From positions 1 to 51,295 of the forward strand of contig JASJQH010006891.1 in assembly GCA_040143965.1 (NCBI GenBank): 51,295 bases of DNA, read 5' to 3'. The translations under genes were made by a program, and so were the position numbers. This DNA is from Basidiobolus ranarum (Eukaryota > Basidiobolomycota > Basidiobolomycetes > Basidiobolales). This document shows, in pieces, positions 1 through 11,282 of the stretch (its first letter is position 1; every line of letters begins with the position of its first letter). The notes under the pieces were generated by a model that was not told the DNA's origin, ran no database searches, and saw only the letters and a list, made by a program, of their open reading frames with translations.

Positions 1-255
1 TCTTGACAAAACTATAAATGTCAACTTTCTATTCAATAAATCAATAAGTGAAAACCACCAATTCCTCTAATTCTCCAAACCACTTCCAACAGGCTCCCAA
101 ATACTTTAACAATTACAGAGAGTGCAAGCTTGGAGCTCATAACCTGTTTAAGTATTTGGGAGACTGTTGGAAGTGGTTTGGAGAATTAGAGAAATTGGTA
201 GTTTTCACTTATTGATTAATTAAGTATTCATTTGACATTCATAGTTTTGTTAAGA
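1..255. repeat. Foldback (long inverted repeat) element, MITE-like
   Basis: Bases 1-110 are repeated as a reverse complement at 146-255 with only scattered mismatches, around a spacer of about 35 bases. The outer tips read TCTTGACAAAACTATAAATG on the left and its near-complement, ending TTTTGTTAAGA, on the right. There is no open frame inside. Long terminal inverted repeats with almost no interior are typical of non-autonomous foldback/MITE DNA transposons. The left flank lies outside the window, so a target-site duplication cannot be tested, and the element may begin before base 1. Arms are still close to identical, which suggests a fairly recent insertion or gene conversion. Confidence 0.75.
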
Positions 256-1050
256 TGTAAACAAACTAATTTGTAGAGTGTGTTAAGGAAGATCCCAGGA
301 ACATTTGTGCAAAGTTTGGGGCTTCTTTGAAAAGTCTATATATCTGAGAACTTCCAAGCTGGTAAAAATATTCTAAGTAAATTCCTTATGAGAATAATAG
401 ATAATATCTTAGTGAAAAATAAGATGACTAAGTACTAAGCTATATATGACTATATAGGTGTTTAGGCAATGCTAATTTCAACAATAATTAGGTGAGTGAA
501 ATGTTCAAATTTTCTATCTCAATTACTTTATTTATCTCTAGCAATTCTAAAATTTTTGGATATCAACTACAAGTTAATTACTCATTTGATCTTGGAATAA
601 TATGGCCATATATAGCATGAGGCTTTAGCAAAAGACAGGCAACCAAGCAGTGCCAATGACTGATTTAAGATCAAAGATAGTGCTAGCTATTACTTATAAT
701 ACCTCCAGTGTGAAGTCATCTCTTATAGTGGCAATCTGTATAACTTTAAAAATCAAAAAGAGCTACTTCAAAGCAAGCTTTGCTTCTATCCTGAAATATG
801 AATGTAGTAACAATTCTATGTAGGCATTGGTGTGGAGGTTGTTGCAGGGGAATTATTTACAGCGTTTCAGTGCCATCAGCAATATACTAGTCAATAGTAT
901 TAATTGCCAATAGCGTTTTAGAACTTAATTTTATGTAAAATTCAATGGGATGCTACAGAGCCAATCAACAAGCGATACTAACAGTCAGTTTTTATCAAGT
1001 ATTTGTGACGAAGTCAGGTTGACTATCACTTTATATCAACAAGTGCAAAT
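256..1050. other. Intergenic, upstream of SNF8
   Basis: AT-rich sequence with stops in all frames and no recognisable gene, RNA or repeat. It should contain the SNF8 promoter; I see no distinctive element. Confidence 0.5.
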
Positions 1051-2253
1051 ATGCGTCGTCGTGGAGTTGGGATTTCTGGTCTACAGCGTCAAGCGCAAAC
1101 CAAGGTATAGTAATGTAGCTTGGTAGCATTTTGAAATATTTTAGAATACGTTCCAAAAGGAAGTAAAGTATAAATCCCCCCCCCCTAAGTAGCCTAAGCT
1201 TACCAATACATACGAAAACTAGGAACAATTCCGTGAAGTTGGCAATGTGATGGCAAGTAAACAGATTGAACAGGTAATTTCAATAGCAAGCAAACACAAC
1301 CTACCTCACTCTCTTTTTTCTACCTTTTAACGTTTATGTTATAAGTTGCAAAGTCAATTGGAACTTTTCAGAACCAATCTCGAAGATTTTGCTCACAAAC
1401 ATCGTAAAGAGATCCGAAAGGATCCAACATTTCGTATGCATTTTCAACGCATGTGTAATAATATTGGAATAGATCCATTGGCTTGTAGGCTTAATTTTGT
1501 AATTTGTTCTTAGCTTGGGTCGATACTTACCGACAAATTGCTGTATATTTTAGCCAACAAAGGTTTTTGGGGGGAATTACTCGGAGTTGGTGATTTTTAC
1601 TACGAACTCGGAATCCAAATTATTCAAGCGTGTATGGCAACAAGAGATATCAATGGTGGTCTAATAGATTTACAAGAACTTAAGCGAATGGTAGAACAGT
1701 CGAGAGGGAAAAATAGTCAAGTGGTTACGGTGTAAGCATTAGTTTGAGGAATATTTATATAGGAATATTTATTTATAACCCACTTTCTCATTAATATTCT
1801 CCGTGGAAATATAACAGTGACGATATTATACGGGCCATTAAAACTCTGAGCCCATTGGGAAGTGGTTTTGCAATTATTCATATTGGTGAACGACAAATGG
1901 TACAATCTGTTCCTAGAGAGCTCAACAAGGATCAATCAGAAGTGCTAGCTCTTGCTCAGGTTAGTATAGAATGGATGCTCTGAAATACCCCATGTATTGA
2001 CTAGTATACCCTTTATGTGTGGTAGGAATCGTCACACGTTAATGCCTCGGCTGTGGAGAATATCTTAGGATGGCCCAAAGAGCGTGTAACTAGTGTCATG
2101 GTAGGCGAGAATTTTGTTTGCATCCTTCAGCTACTTTTATTCACTCACGCACACTCTCTTTAGTCCGATTTACTCACCGATGGACTTTGTTGGGTTGATA
2201 GCCAAACAGAATCCGAAGTAGAATATTGGGTACCCAGTTTTTTTTTGAAATAG
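1051..2253 (+). CDS. SNF8: ESCRT-II subunit SNF8/VPS22 (EAP30)
   Basis: SNF8 is the winged-helix core subunit of ESCRT-II, which works with Vps25 and Vps36 on endosomes to sort ubiquitinated cargo into multivesicular bodies. Predicted exons are 1051-1104, 1223-1273, 1354-1484, 1554-1731, 1818-1959, 2036-2100 and 2164-2253, giving 236 residues, close to family length. The N-terminus MRRRGVG matches the conserved SNF8 start and fixes the ATG. Family-typical stretches follow in order: the helical EF..VG..MASKQIEQ segment, [44 protein letters not shown] and VEYWVP near the end. The 1485-1553 intron splits the Ser codon before NKGFW. It is tail-to-tail with the next gene (gap about 220 bases). Confidence 0.95.
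1176..1185 (+). repeat. Poly-C tract in SNF8 intron 1
   Basis: A run of ten C in otherwise AT-rich sequence, inside the first SNF8 intron. Prone to length variation and sequencing error; it does not affect the coding frame. Confidence 0.8.
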
Positions 2254-2470
2254 CTGTTAGTATCGAATGATGATACGAGCACTTTCGTTGATGTATAAAG
2301 AGCACTACCCAATATCACTACCCAATATAAACCAACCATATCACAAGATAAAATTAGAATATTCGATTTTATTTACATAAAAGTACATTTGGTCAGCAGT
2401 ATTCCTGGGTGCGAACAAACCATTTGTGACTACCATCAGATAGATATCGTGGCAAAGAAGCTTAGAAATG

Positions 2471-2827
2471 TCACTGAACGATACCTTTTAAATAGCCATT
2501 AGATCTTATCGAAGGTGTCTTTTTATGAAGGGCGAAGAGGTGTAATTCTACGGGGCGAAATGCTGTACTTTTCTTGTAAAGCTTTAGGTGAAAGGGGCTC
2601 TCAAACTTTAGCGAGGATTCTTTAGAAGCGTGGTAGTTAACGTGATAGCGAAGACCTACCAGAGAGTTAGAGAAAGGCTCAACTAGGCTTACCAAAGAGT
2701 AGTGAGTGGGACTCGGGCCATGGGTATATGTAGACTTTTGATCTTTTTTCCTACAAACTGAGTTGCAATACAATTGCCCCGGAGTTTCTACATGCTTACC
2801 ACAAACGGTACACCAGTCAGAATCCAT
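2471..2827 (-). CDS. Small Ecl1-like (life-span regulatory factor) cysteine protein
   Basis: Single-exon frame of 118 residues counted from the first ATG; the frame is open a little further upstream but without an ATG. Near the N-terminus it carries WCTVCGK, then about 13 residues later LYCNSVCRKKD, a C-x2-C...C-x3-C layout like the fungal Ecl1 family (small zinc-binding regulators of stationary-phase survival and chronological life span in fission yeast). The rest is basic and serine-rich with no other domain. Stop is TGA at 2471-2473. Family assignment rests only on the cysteine block, so another small treble-clef protein is possible. Confidence 0.55.
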   Translation of the reverse strand: MDSDWCTVCGKHVETPGQLYCNSVCRKKDQKSTYTHGPSPTHYSLVSLVEPFSNSLVGLRYHVNYHASKESSLKFESPFHLKLYKKSTAFRPVELHLFALHKKTPSIRSNGYLKGIVQ

Positions 2828-3361
2828 TGAAGCAGAGTCGGTTTTGATAGTATCCGTTAACACTTGTCACTTCAGTTGATACGAAAGCGATGCAAAGAGT
2901 AGTGCAAAGTGGAGAAATGTTTATCAGACAGCGGCTCTTGATGATCAAGTATGAAGCTGAGCCTCTTATAACTTCTCCGACATCCGCGGATCCTTATAGT
3001 CTAATTGACGGATAACATGGTGGTCTATGGCTTCAGTAATTCTGTGATCGAATAGCACATGGAATATTTTCTGAATGCTTTCAAGAGCTGTCTATCCGAT
3101 GATTTCTGATTTCTGGAACTAACCAATATTTCCCATTGAAACGTCATCCCTGCATCATCTTTACAATAGCACCTTCTTTTCTATACAAATTATATTTCTT
3201 GCTGGATAATTTCTAAACACATAGCTCTATTTACAGTATTTATTGATAGGTTGATATATATGGGAAACGTGTCAACCAGTTCGATCTCGATGATTTCCAC
3301 ACAATGTACCTCCTTGGTATCGCTCAGTTCTATTAAATTGCACATCATACCCATAGCGCCA

Positions 3362-3412
3362 TCGATATAAGCAGTATTAACGATTTAAGCAGTATAAACC
3401 ATATAAGCATTA
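3362..3412 (+). repeat. Imperfect short tandem repeat
   Basis: Three degenerate copies of a unit of about 17-20 bases built on ATATAAGCAGTATTAA / TTAAGCAGTATAAA / ATATAAGCATTA. Small and diverged. Confidence 0.5.
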
Positions 3413-3694
3413 CAAATCAGCTTATGGAACCCTGCATTAAATTCCGCTCTTCAAGCAACACCTTTATTTCTATATCAAGCTCTGATTAGTCTACTTTAAA
3501 GCTAAACTAAATCCAGTTCAACAGAATTGGGAATTGCTTTAAGCATGAGAATCTTGTATTTGCATCATTGTGTTAGAGCCAATCAAGAATCCCCACACCA
3601 ATCAACTGCTATGGCGAGCACCCATGTGGTCAGAGGACTTCTCTCTACTTGGCAATATATGAGACCAATCTCCATATCCACCTAAATACCTAAT

Positions 3695-3722
3695 TGCTGC
3701 CGGTATTCTGCTGCCGGTATTC
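3695..3722 (+). repeat. 14-bp perfect direct duplication
   Basis: TGCTGCCGGTATTC occurs twice back to back. A recent slip-type duplication in noncoding or decayed sequence. Confidence 0.85.
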
Positions 3723-5052
3723 CACCTGAATGAATCGAACTGTTGTCACCTTGACTGGTAGAAATTCCGTTTAATTACGTGACCATTTTTTCGTTATCAG
3801 ACTGCCTTAAACTCCGCATTCTTCGGATTAGGTAACCTATCAAGTGACGATGGAAATGCATCATCTATCTAAGGGAGATGCATCTTTGTTATCAATCTGG
3901 TCGTATCTCGAGTGCTATGAATTAGATTGTACAGAAAGCAACACAACCGCTACTTTAGTATCATCATTTCTATCAAAAAATCGCTTAGAAATGCTACCAA
4001 TCTCTAGGTTCTCTGCAACTATGTATGGTACTATTGTGGGCAGTATTTTGTCAAGTGTTTGTTCCAAATGAGGTGATTATTTGGAAATGTTGAGGCGATA
4101 GAGTAGGCGTTCTTGATTGGGCAGAATATCAGTGTAGCCATGCAGATGGAATGTTGAAACCAGACTATGTGCAAGCCCATTTGGTTTACTTCGAATTCCG
4201 TTAATATTGCACTTGCATTCGTTTAAGATACTCATGATCTAGTCCAGCCACAGATCATTTCTATCATTGCTTCATTAACAAGACAGGTAAGAATTCACTT
4301 TGGTTAGGTAAAATGAAGTTCTATGCTACAGTACCTTGCCATACTAGCTAGTGTCTTATCTGAATCCACAAGCATGGTATATGTAATATTGGCTGGATAT
4401 ACATGGTATCTCAGAAACAGAGGTCAATACCCCTGGACCACATCTCATGGCAATCAATGTTAATATATGCCCAGGAATAATCACACTATCGCTAATAAAC
4501 TCACTGATTATGCATTGCGCGATAGTATTCACTGATCGTGGTTGCCTAGTTGTAAGAGCAATCCTTATTTAACTGAATATATCAAAATATTTACAACATT
4601 CCTTAATGGTGAAAGATAGGTAATATATCAAATACCGACGCTTGAAAGGAGATATGAGTTGATTACATTCACAGTCAACAGCACTCCAATTGTAGTATTT
4701 GTATATACAGACTATCGATATTACATAACAATTAAAATACTAGAGAAGAGTAATTGATAGAAATCTATCACCTTTGGAGTTACTGGCAACTGCGAAAGAT
4801 TGATGAATTGAAAAGCCTATGATTCTCAAGTTCTATATAATCGCATCCAGTGTTGAAGTGTACCTCTTGCAAAATTGAACTTTGCTGGCAACTATTTAGT
4901 AGAATGACAAAATTAAGAAGGTAATAGGGTCTTTAATTAACAATTGGATATCATAGCAGATGTATGGATAAAAGTGCAAAAACAGGTACAAACTAATGTC
5001 AGGGATAGAATTCTTTCACAAAGTAAAGGTGCTTTAACATACTCACTTTCGT

Positions 5053-7274
5053 TTATAACTCATCATGAAGATTAGATGCCTCTGGTGCTAATGAACTTTC
5101 CTCTACACTGGCACCAGAGCTTTCACTCTCATCGGTAGGCTTACCATGGTCACTATGTGTTGGGACATCACCATCAACATTTTGAATAGTATCACAAACG
5201 GCTGGTGAGACCATATGCATATGGTACTCACATTTCTCGGGTTCGCTCACTGAAGTAACTTCATTCTTACCACCACAAGTCAAGTAAAGCTGTCAAACTT
5301 GGTTAATCTCATATAATATTTGGAGTATTTCAACATGCAAAATGGTAGCTTGCCTTCAACGAACGCTCAGGGCCATTCCAACATCTGATTCCTTGATCAT
5401 AAACTTGTTCCTTGTAATGATCAGGATGGGTGTCTTCAGTATTACTCCAACGAGAAAATTTCCTGAACGGTATTTGTATCTATGTTAATGGAATGTGATA
5501 AAGAAAATCACGTTGTATTATTATCAAGCCATACCCTAAATGAACTGTGTTGTAGTCCTTGTTACTTTTTTGCGTAGCAGAACCGAACATGCAAACTTCG
5601 TATGTGTATCTTCATTGATGGGACTCGATTAGCCTACTTGTAAATAGAGAAATACATCCGAATAGACTTACTCTCCAGAATTATATTCGAAACATTGATC
5701 AGCAAGTTCTGCAAACTCTTCTTCGTGGCCGAAATCTAGCTCCAATTTACGCTCAATCTCCTGTACTTTAAGTTCGACCTCTGACTTCTCTCTGTCTTCT
5801 TTTTCGTAGGCCTCTCTAGCTTCCTTGGCATCTTATAAACAGATATATAGTGAGTATAGGGTTTTTCAATTTGTTATAAAAGAGAATATCCACCGCTAAA
5901 CTTGCCACGATAGGCACCCAAATTAATCTTCGAGCTCAACCCAACGAAACGAGCGACATTATTCAATTGATCCTGAACTGGTTGGAAGATGCGTCCCAAC
6001 CAATGATCTATAAATTATATCGCAAGTGACGGTAGAAAGAAAAAGAAAAATGTGAATCCGGTGGTTACTGCTTATTCTCTATTTGAAACGGACTATTTAG
6101 ATGAAATATTGAGTATTACCTTGAGATTCTTCTTCCTCTACTTCACCCTCTTCTTCTTCAACAACATCTAGATCATCCTCATCATAGCTGTAATCGTCGA
6201 AATCTGATGAGGGTTGTGTTTCAGTAAATTCATCGTATCCAGAGATAGCGCTTTTCACCGCCAAATCGTGGTAATTTTGATTATGATTTTCTTTCAAGTC
6301 TTTGAGGATTCCAGTCAACGTATCGATCTGTCCCTCCAACACGTTAATCCTATCCCGGAGACCTGTAATCTTCTCTGAACTCTTTCTCTTCTTTTGTGCA
6401 TACTCTAAAAGGATGATGGTAGAAATCATAAGAGATATATTCAATATCAATACAAAGGTAGACCTATCATATGATACGGATCACATACTTTGCTTCCAGT
6501 TAACTTTAGCATATTTCTCCGCTTCCTCCAATCCATCTTTAACGGCTATTATGAAAACCAGTGAAATAGTTAAAGAAAATTTCCTAAAAGTATACAAGTC
6601 AAAACGAATATGACTGCTTACCTCTTAACTCTTCAACTTTACTTGTTAAAGCGGTCAATCTTTCTTTTAACTGGACAAGCTCGGCTTTACGAGTCTCCTT
6701 TAATTTAATACCCTTTGCTATGTATTCAGCCTTTACTCTTCCACCCTCAGATTGAAGGCGATTTTTTTCAGCCAACTCTTGACGGTATTTAAGACCAACT
6801 TCCTCGCATATATTAGGACAACTAATGAACCCATTATATTCGTCAGTTCCATCACAACAATCAGGGTCACAAACACCATCATTGACACGAGAAGAACTAA
6901 TATCTACTGCAGTATGGCCAGGATTTTTACAGTGAAAAGTGGAGTTGGGGCAAGCAGAGGTGCCTGGTTCATCAGAACCGTCGGGACAATCGCAATAATC
7001 GTCGTTAAGTGAAGTATAAGGAATAACTTTGGAACCATCTAAGCAACGGAAAGCACCATCTACAGGAGTATAAAGCTCTTTCTCTAAAAAGAATTAACCA
7101 AATTACATACAAGATCTTTAATACATGTAAAAATAGGAATATTGATGAAGAATAGAAAAATTACTAACTAGCTTCAGATACCCCTAAAAGTGGATCGACT
7201 TTTTCAAAAGTAACGACAGCTTGTGATATGGCAAAGAGAGTTGAGAGCAAGGCAAAGTGTGTAATGGGCTTCAT
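5053..7274 (-). CDS. GTB1: Glucosidase II beta subunit (PRKCSH/Gtb1 type)
   Basis: Regulatory, lectin-like subunit that holds ER glucosidase II in the ER and presents N-glycans for glucose trimming in the calnexin cycle. The start at 7274 gives a signal peptide (MKPITHFALLSTLFAISQA). Then come a LDLa-like cysteine region (DDYCDCPDGSDE, CDPDCCDGTDE, CPNICEE), a charged coiled coil, an acidic stretch (DDYSYDEDDLDVVEEEEGEV, about 6125-6190), a second coiled coil, and the MRH/PRKCSH domain (YTYEVCMFG..., GIRCWNGPERS, LTCGGKNEVTSVSEPEKCEY). It ends in HDEL, the fungal-type ER retrieval signal, followed by TAA at 5053-5055. At least eight short introns are needed. All expected domains are present, so the gene looks intact. 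Confidence 0.95.
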
Positions 7275-7668
7275 GATTCGTCGAATTTGTAGGAAAATTT
7301 ATGTGTTAACTTGGACACCTTTTGAAAAAGACCTATCTTCGAAGAAAATAAAGTTACTTCTGAGGGAGAACTAATTTAACTATAACTTCAGCACAATCTA
7401 ACTCTATTCTAAGGTGGCTCAGATTTCCAAGAATCAATACTAATTATTTCATCAATTCGTAACGTATCTGACGCAAAATTATTGGTAAATGCCATTCAAT
7501 TTTGGACTATCCCGTAAATTTATGGGTGGATATTTGAGATGGCAAAAGCTGATTCGACTAATAATTTTCAAAAATATCGATAATCATGGTCATGACGTTT
7601 AATATCCTGAGGTAAAGCAAAAATGTCTAAGCTATATACATATATACATTTTAAAATTCAATGAGATA
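7275..7668. other. Intergenic between glucosidase II beta and tetraspanin
   Basis: Lies upstream of the glucosidase gene and downstream of the tetraspanin, both minus strand. AT-rich; no feature recognised. Confidence 0.5.
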
Positions 7669-8539
7669 TCAAACATATGGAATGGAATGTAAATCCTCTT
7701 GTAAACTTTGCAAGTATACTAAATTCATCCGAGAGATCTCAGTCAGTTGAGAAATTTGAGAAACTCGTTTCGATTCCTCATATCTTTTCTCATCTCGACA
7801 CGCTTGGATCACCACAAGTGTTGCTAAAACTGCAAATACATCTATAGCAGTGAATGAGAATAGGACGATGTATATCTGTTGTAGATATGTCTTGATGTAT
7901 TCATGAATCGCATTTGCACAGCCAGGAAGCCCCGTTGGAGGATATTCACATAGTGGGGAGGCAGCGGGGAAATCCATCTCGTCGTTATATCCACAACATT
8001 GGCTCTATTATCACAGATTTGGATGAGTATAGAGTGTACGAAATTAATCATGATGAACGAAACTAACCGCTTCTTGAAATACAGAACGCAAGGTCGAGTC
8101 CCATCCCCTCCACTTCACCGAGTAGCTTTCGTCAATAGTAAGCGTATTGAAGTAAGCGCAGCCACCGAGGATCAATTGAACGATAAGTGTAATTGCCACC
8201 AGCCAAATGAAAAATGTGAGCAACCCTTTACGCTTTAGAGGTTTTAAGAAACCAAGAAACCCTATTAAACTAGTTAGTATTATAAAACTTCCCAGTGTTA
8301 AGCTACCTATAAGAGAAAGACCAAATGTCCTAGAGTCAGAATAGATAGAAGTTTATTTCAAGGCTGCTGCTAAAGTTACCAATAATCATTTCAGTTGATA
8401 TGACAGTTGCCCGGCGCTTCATAGGAGTAACGAGGAAATAATACCCAAATCCTCCTAGCACTCCACCAGTGGCTATAAAGAGTGCTATGGAAGCAAAAAG
8501 TATCAATTTCATAGTAAATGTTATTAGACTTACTGCCAT
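7669..8539 (-). CDS. Fungal tetraspanin
   Basis: Predicted exons 8539-8380, 8306-8068 and 8004-7669 give 244 residues with four membrane segments. TM1 is about residues 11-35 (FASIALFIATGGVLGGFGYY), TM2 contains LTLGSFIILTSLIGFLGFL, TM3 contains LLTFFIWLVAITLIVQLIL, and TM4 contains IVLFSFTAIDVFAVLATLVV. After splicing at 8068/8004 the large extracellular loop reads SQCCGYNDE, the tetraspanin CCG hallmark, followed by two more cysteines (ASPLC, LPGC). The loop is short, as in fungal Tsp/Pls1 proteins. Tetraspanins organise membrane microdomains; in fungi Pls1 is tied to appressorium function, but I cannot assign this subfamily. The first ATG of the open frame was taken as start. Confidence 0.82.
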
Positions 8540-9283
8540 GGCTATTTTTTCTATCAATTGAAGAAGTCAAGAGTGAAGTTATGATGGAAGACGTGTTCGA
8601 ATTCGGGTAGTGAGTATTTGTAACAGACGATAGGTAACTCAATCAAAAGTACTCCTTGGCGTATATTCGACTATTTATTTTGAAATTCAAACTAGAATGA
8701 CGCCTCACAAAAGTAGATGAAGAAAGGTGTCATTGTGTAATGTTGAATGAATGCAAGTGCTTTCCAGTTAAAGTTGATCCGATAGCCCTCGAAATACCAT
8801 AAAAGTGTTGGTGGCATGTAATATTTCAGCTCATTATTTACCATTTAATGAAACCTGAATTCTCGAGCATATTTTGTGCATGTCGGTTTGTTTACATCTT
8901 GCTATTATGGCAAATTTCGGCCATATCTATTGGTCGTCAATTGGACCAATCATGCCTATTCATGCAGGCGATCAAAAGCATCTTTGTGTGTTCAAGAAAC
9001 TAGTGATATTAAGAGAAGATAAGTGAAAGTATGTATGGTTCTTTACTTGGCTGGTCCAGCAGTCGCATAAGTAAAGATCTATGTCTATGTCTATTTCTAT
9101 TTCTATGATTAAGCGTAAATATTACATTAAAGGTAGTAGAAAAGTATACATCTATTAGCATTCTACATGATCAAATCGAATCTGTCTAGTTTGCTCTAAA
9201 TCCATTGCAGCAGTTGTACCACCATCGCTTAGCGTATTATATTCTATGTCGCGTGTCGCGTAAGATGAGATGGATCATAATCA
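8540..9283. other. Intergenic with a short hexamer-like repeat
   Basis: No gene seen. Bases about 9079-9107 are a simple repeat of TCTATG/TCTATT units. Otherwise ordinary AT-rich sequence. Confidence 0.5.
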
Positions 9284-9658
9284 CTAATGAGAAAGTATAT
9301 TGCGATTTTCGTGTTCTCTTATTAGTGCCGGTGTTAGAGACATTCGAATAGTGTATTCCGAGTTGTCACTCTCCAAAAGGTCATCAAACGAAATACGGAC
9401 ACCCGAGACGCTAGTCAATGAGCGTTGATGAGTATGTGGGTTGGATGGAGACGGTAAAGGTGCTGAGCTCATAACACAACTATCACTCATAGAGCGAGTA
9501 AGCACAGAAGGTACTGGGATGATGTTAAGTAACAGTTCCGGTTCTGTGGGAATTTGAGAATGGCGCTTAGAACGGGATACTTGAGGAGACCGAGCGACTC
9601 GGAGAAGCTTTTTCAAAAATGAAGATTTCTTTACACATTGTTTGTAATCTTCGTCCAT
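9284..9658 (-). CDS. Hypothetical serine-rich protein
   Basis: Single-exon frame of 124 residues from the first ATG (MDEDYKQCVKKSSFLKKLLR). It is basic near the N-terminus, then rich in Ser, Pro and Leu, with phospho-site-like patches (RSMSDS, RSLTSVSG) and an acidic segment (FDDLLESDNSEY). No transmembrane segment, cysteine motif or known domain. The codon pattern is protein-like and the frame is longer than neighbouring spurious frames, so it may be real, but there is no homology evidence. Confidence 0.4.
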   Translation of the reverse strand: MDEDYKQCVKKSSFLKKLLRVARSPQVSRSKRHSQIPTEPELLLNIIPVPSVLTRSMSDSCVMSSAPLPSPSNPHTHQRSLTSVSGVRISFDDLLESDNSEYTIRMSLTPALIREHENRNILSH

Positions 9659-11282
9659 ATTCAAATACAGTCAGAAAGTGACTTGAATCAAGTGAATTCA
9701 ATTGATTTGAAAAAGGATATATGAATGAAGTACGCTACGGAAGCCAAAGAAAGTAAAATAGGAGCAGAGTGAAGATCTTACGATTGTGGGTCTGCGCTGA
9801 CTTTTATACCTTTCAGATTGGAAAATACCTGTCAATTCACATACAAAATCACACAATAACGACAAGTAAAAATCTCCTCGAAACCAAACCTGATAATTCC
9901 TCAAGGTTTCAAAGAATTTGGATGGAGGATGTGACGTAAATTCATAACAGTTGGAAAGAAAAGCAGTGAATTCTGTTTGGGCTTATTATGATCCGATCGA
10001 AAAGTTATAACAAAGCCACAGACCATACAACGCCCCACGATAATAGGGGAAAGAATGTGAACTTCACCAGTCAGCTTGCATTATGTCGTAGCATAATAGT
10101 AATGCAAAGAGGGTTTGATTATATTAACCCTACAGAACCCTACATGTTCCTACATATTCCTTTCAATATCTCCAAATTAGCACCAAGAGAATATAGTCTA
10201 AACATAGGTACAATTGATTAGAATGCTTTGTACAATAGCCCTTGTTATAGTTCCTTTTCTTGTATGTGAAAGAATGAGCCACGAACGCACCAAACTGGCC
10301 TTGCCCCTGGTTGTAATGCACAAAGAGCACCACATGGGGATTTCCAGGCGACATAGGAGCAGGTTTGCTCCCTGTCAGATTAGTCCAATATTAGGTTACC
10401 TGACAGTAAGATTCTATAAGCTTTTAAACTTTCTGACGCGATGTCTTATACCTTCAAGGCTTCACGTATCGAACTGTACAGTCTATCCACATGTGAATTG
10501 GTGGATATTTTGAAACATTCGTTAGGGAAATTTGAGCCACCCTCAAGTATGCTTTTGCGTAAAAACGCCTTTCCCTCGACAAACAACTGAGTATTTACGT
10601 CATAAATCTTAGGGCGCATGCTACAACTAGCTGTGAGTTTCTTAGGAGAGTACATCATATTTCCAAAATATAATAGGACCTCCTTACCCCATCCCAACCA
10701 CCCAGATTATGCCGAACTCAGATTATGCAGAAGAATTTCTTTTGCTTTCAACCAATGCTCTCTCCGCATATAAGATGATCGTAGCTGTGATGATTTCAGA
10801 GAACTGCTATATTAAGGAGTGCACTCACAACGCAAATGTTACAGTGATTTTCAACATAATTTAAATTCCGGAAACGATTTATTTGCTGTAGATTGATTTC
10901 TTGGAAACATTGTTTAGTATCATAGAGAGGTCCAAACAATCAAAGCAACCTTCTCGACAATCAGACAATGGTGAGAAATGGATGTCGCCCAAGTGGGTCT
11001 CTAACGTAAAATGTTTGTTGACCAAATAGACCTCAAGTGGAATACAGAACATCTATGATTCTTAAGGCACAATACGATAAGTGCTGGGATCGGTAAACAA
11101 TGTTCAGTTATTAGTACTTGGTGCATTGCTCGTTTATTATAATCTTCTAACCGCCCTAACCCGCTTCTGATAGATAAGAAAAAATCCACTACGCATCAAA
11201 AGTAGAGAGATGGAAATGATATAAAGCAATAGAGATATGCTATTTGGATGAAGAAAAGCTCCGCGAGAGAGATAGTAGCTGT
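9659..11282. other. Long gene-poor stretch
   Basis: Overlapping frames occur on both strands and none is recognisable. The most protein-like is a minus-strand frame at 10446-10697 (from MGWGKEVLLYFGN to SSIREALKV), which may be a piece of a decayed or unrecognised gene. It lacks flanking partners in a consistent frame, and I do not call it. Confidence 0.4.

Larger units (their letters stand above)
2828..5052 (-). other. Gene-poor region with scattered open stretches, possible decayed gene
   Basis: No intact gene recognised. The minus strand nonetheless shows protein-like stretches in changing frames: about 4075-4227 (starts MSILNECKCN, 52 codons to a stop), about 3910-4070 (contains LDKILPTIVPYIV and RFFDRNDD), about 3590-3700 (contains RYLGGYGDW), and about 3195-3380 (contains MMCNLIELSDTKEV). 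They are separated by stops and frame changes and do not join by obvious introns. This looks like either a decayed gene or chance; I could not assign a family. Two small direct repeats also lie here. Confidence 0.35.

Noticed and set aside
3844-4071. Plus-strand frame of 75 codons
   Set aside because: No recognisable content, and the opposite strand of the same bases looks at least as protein-like.
10214-10513. Plus-strand frame of 99 codons
   Set aside because: No family signal; overlaps equally open minus-strand frames; no splice partners.
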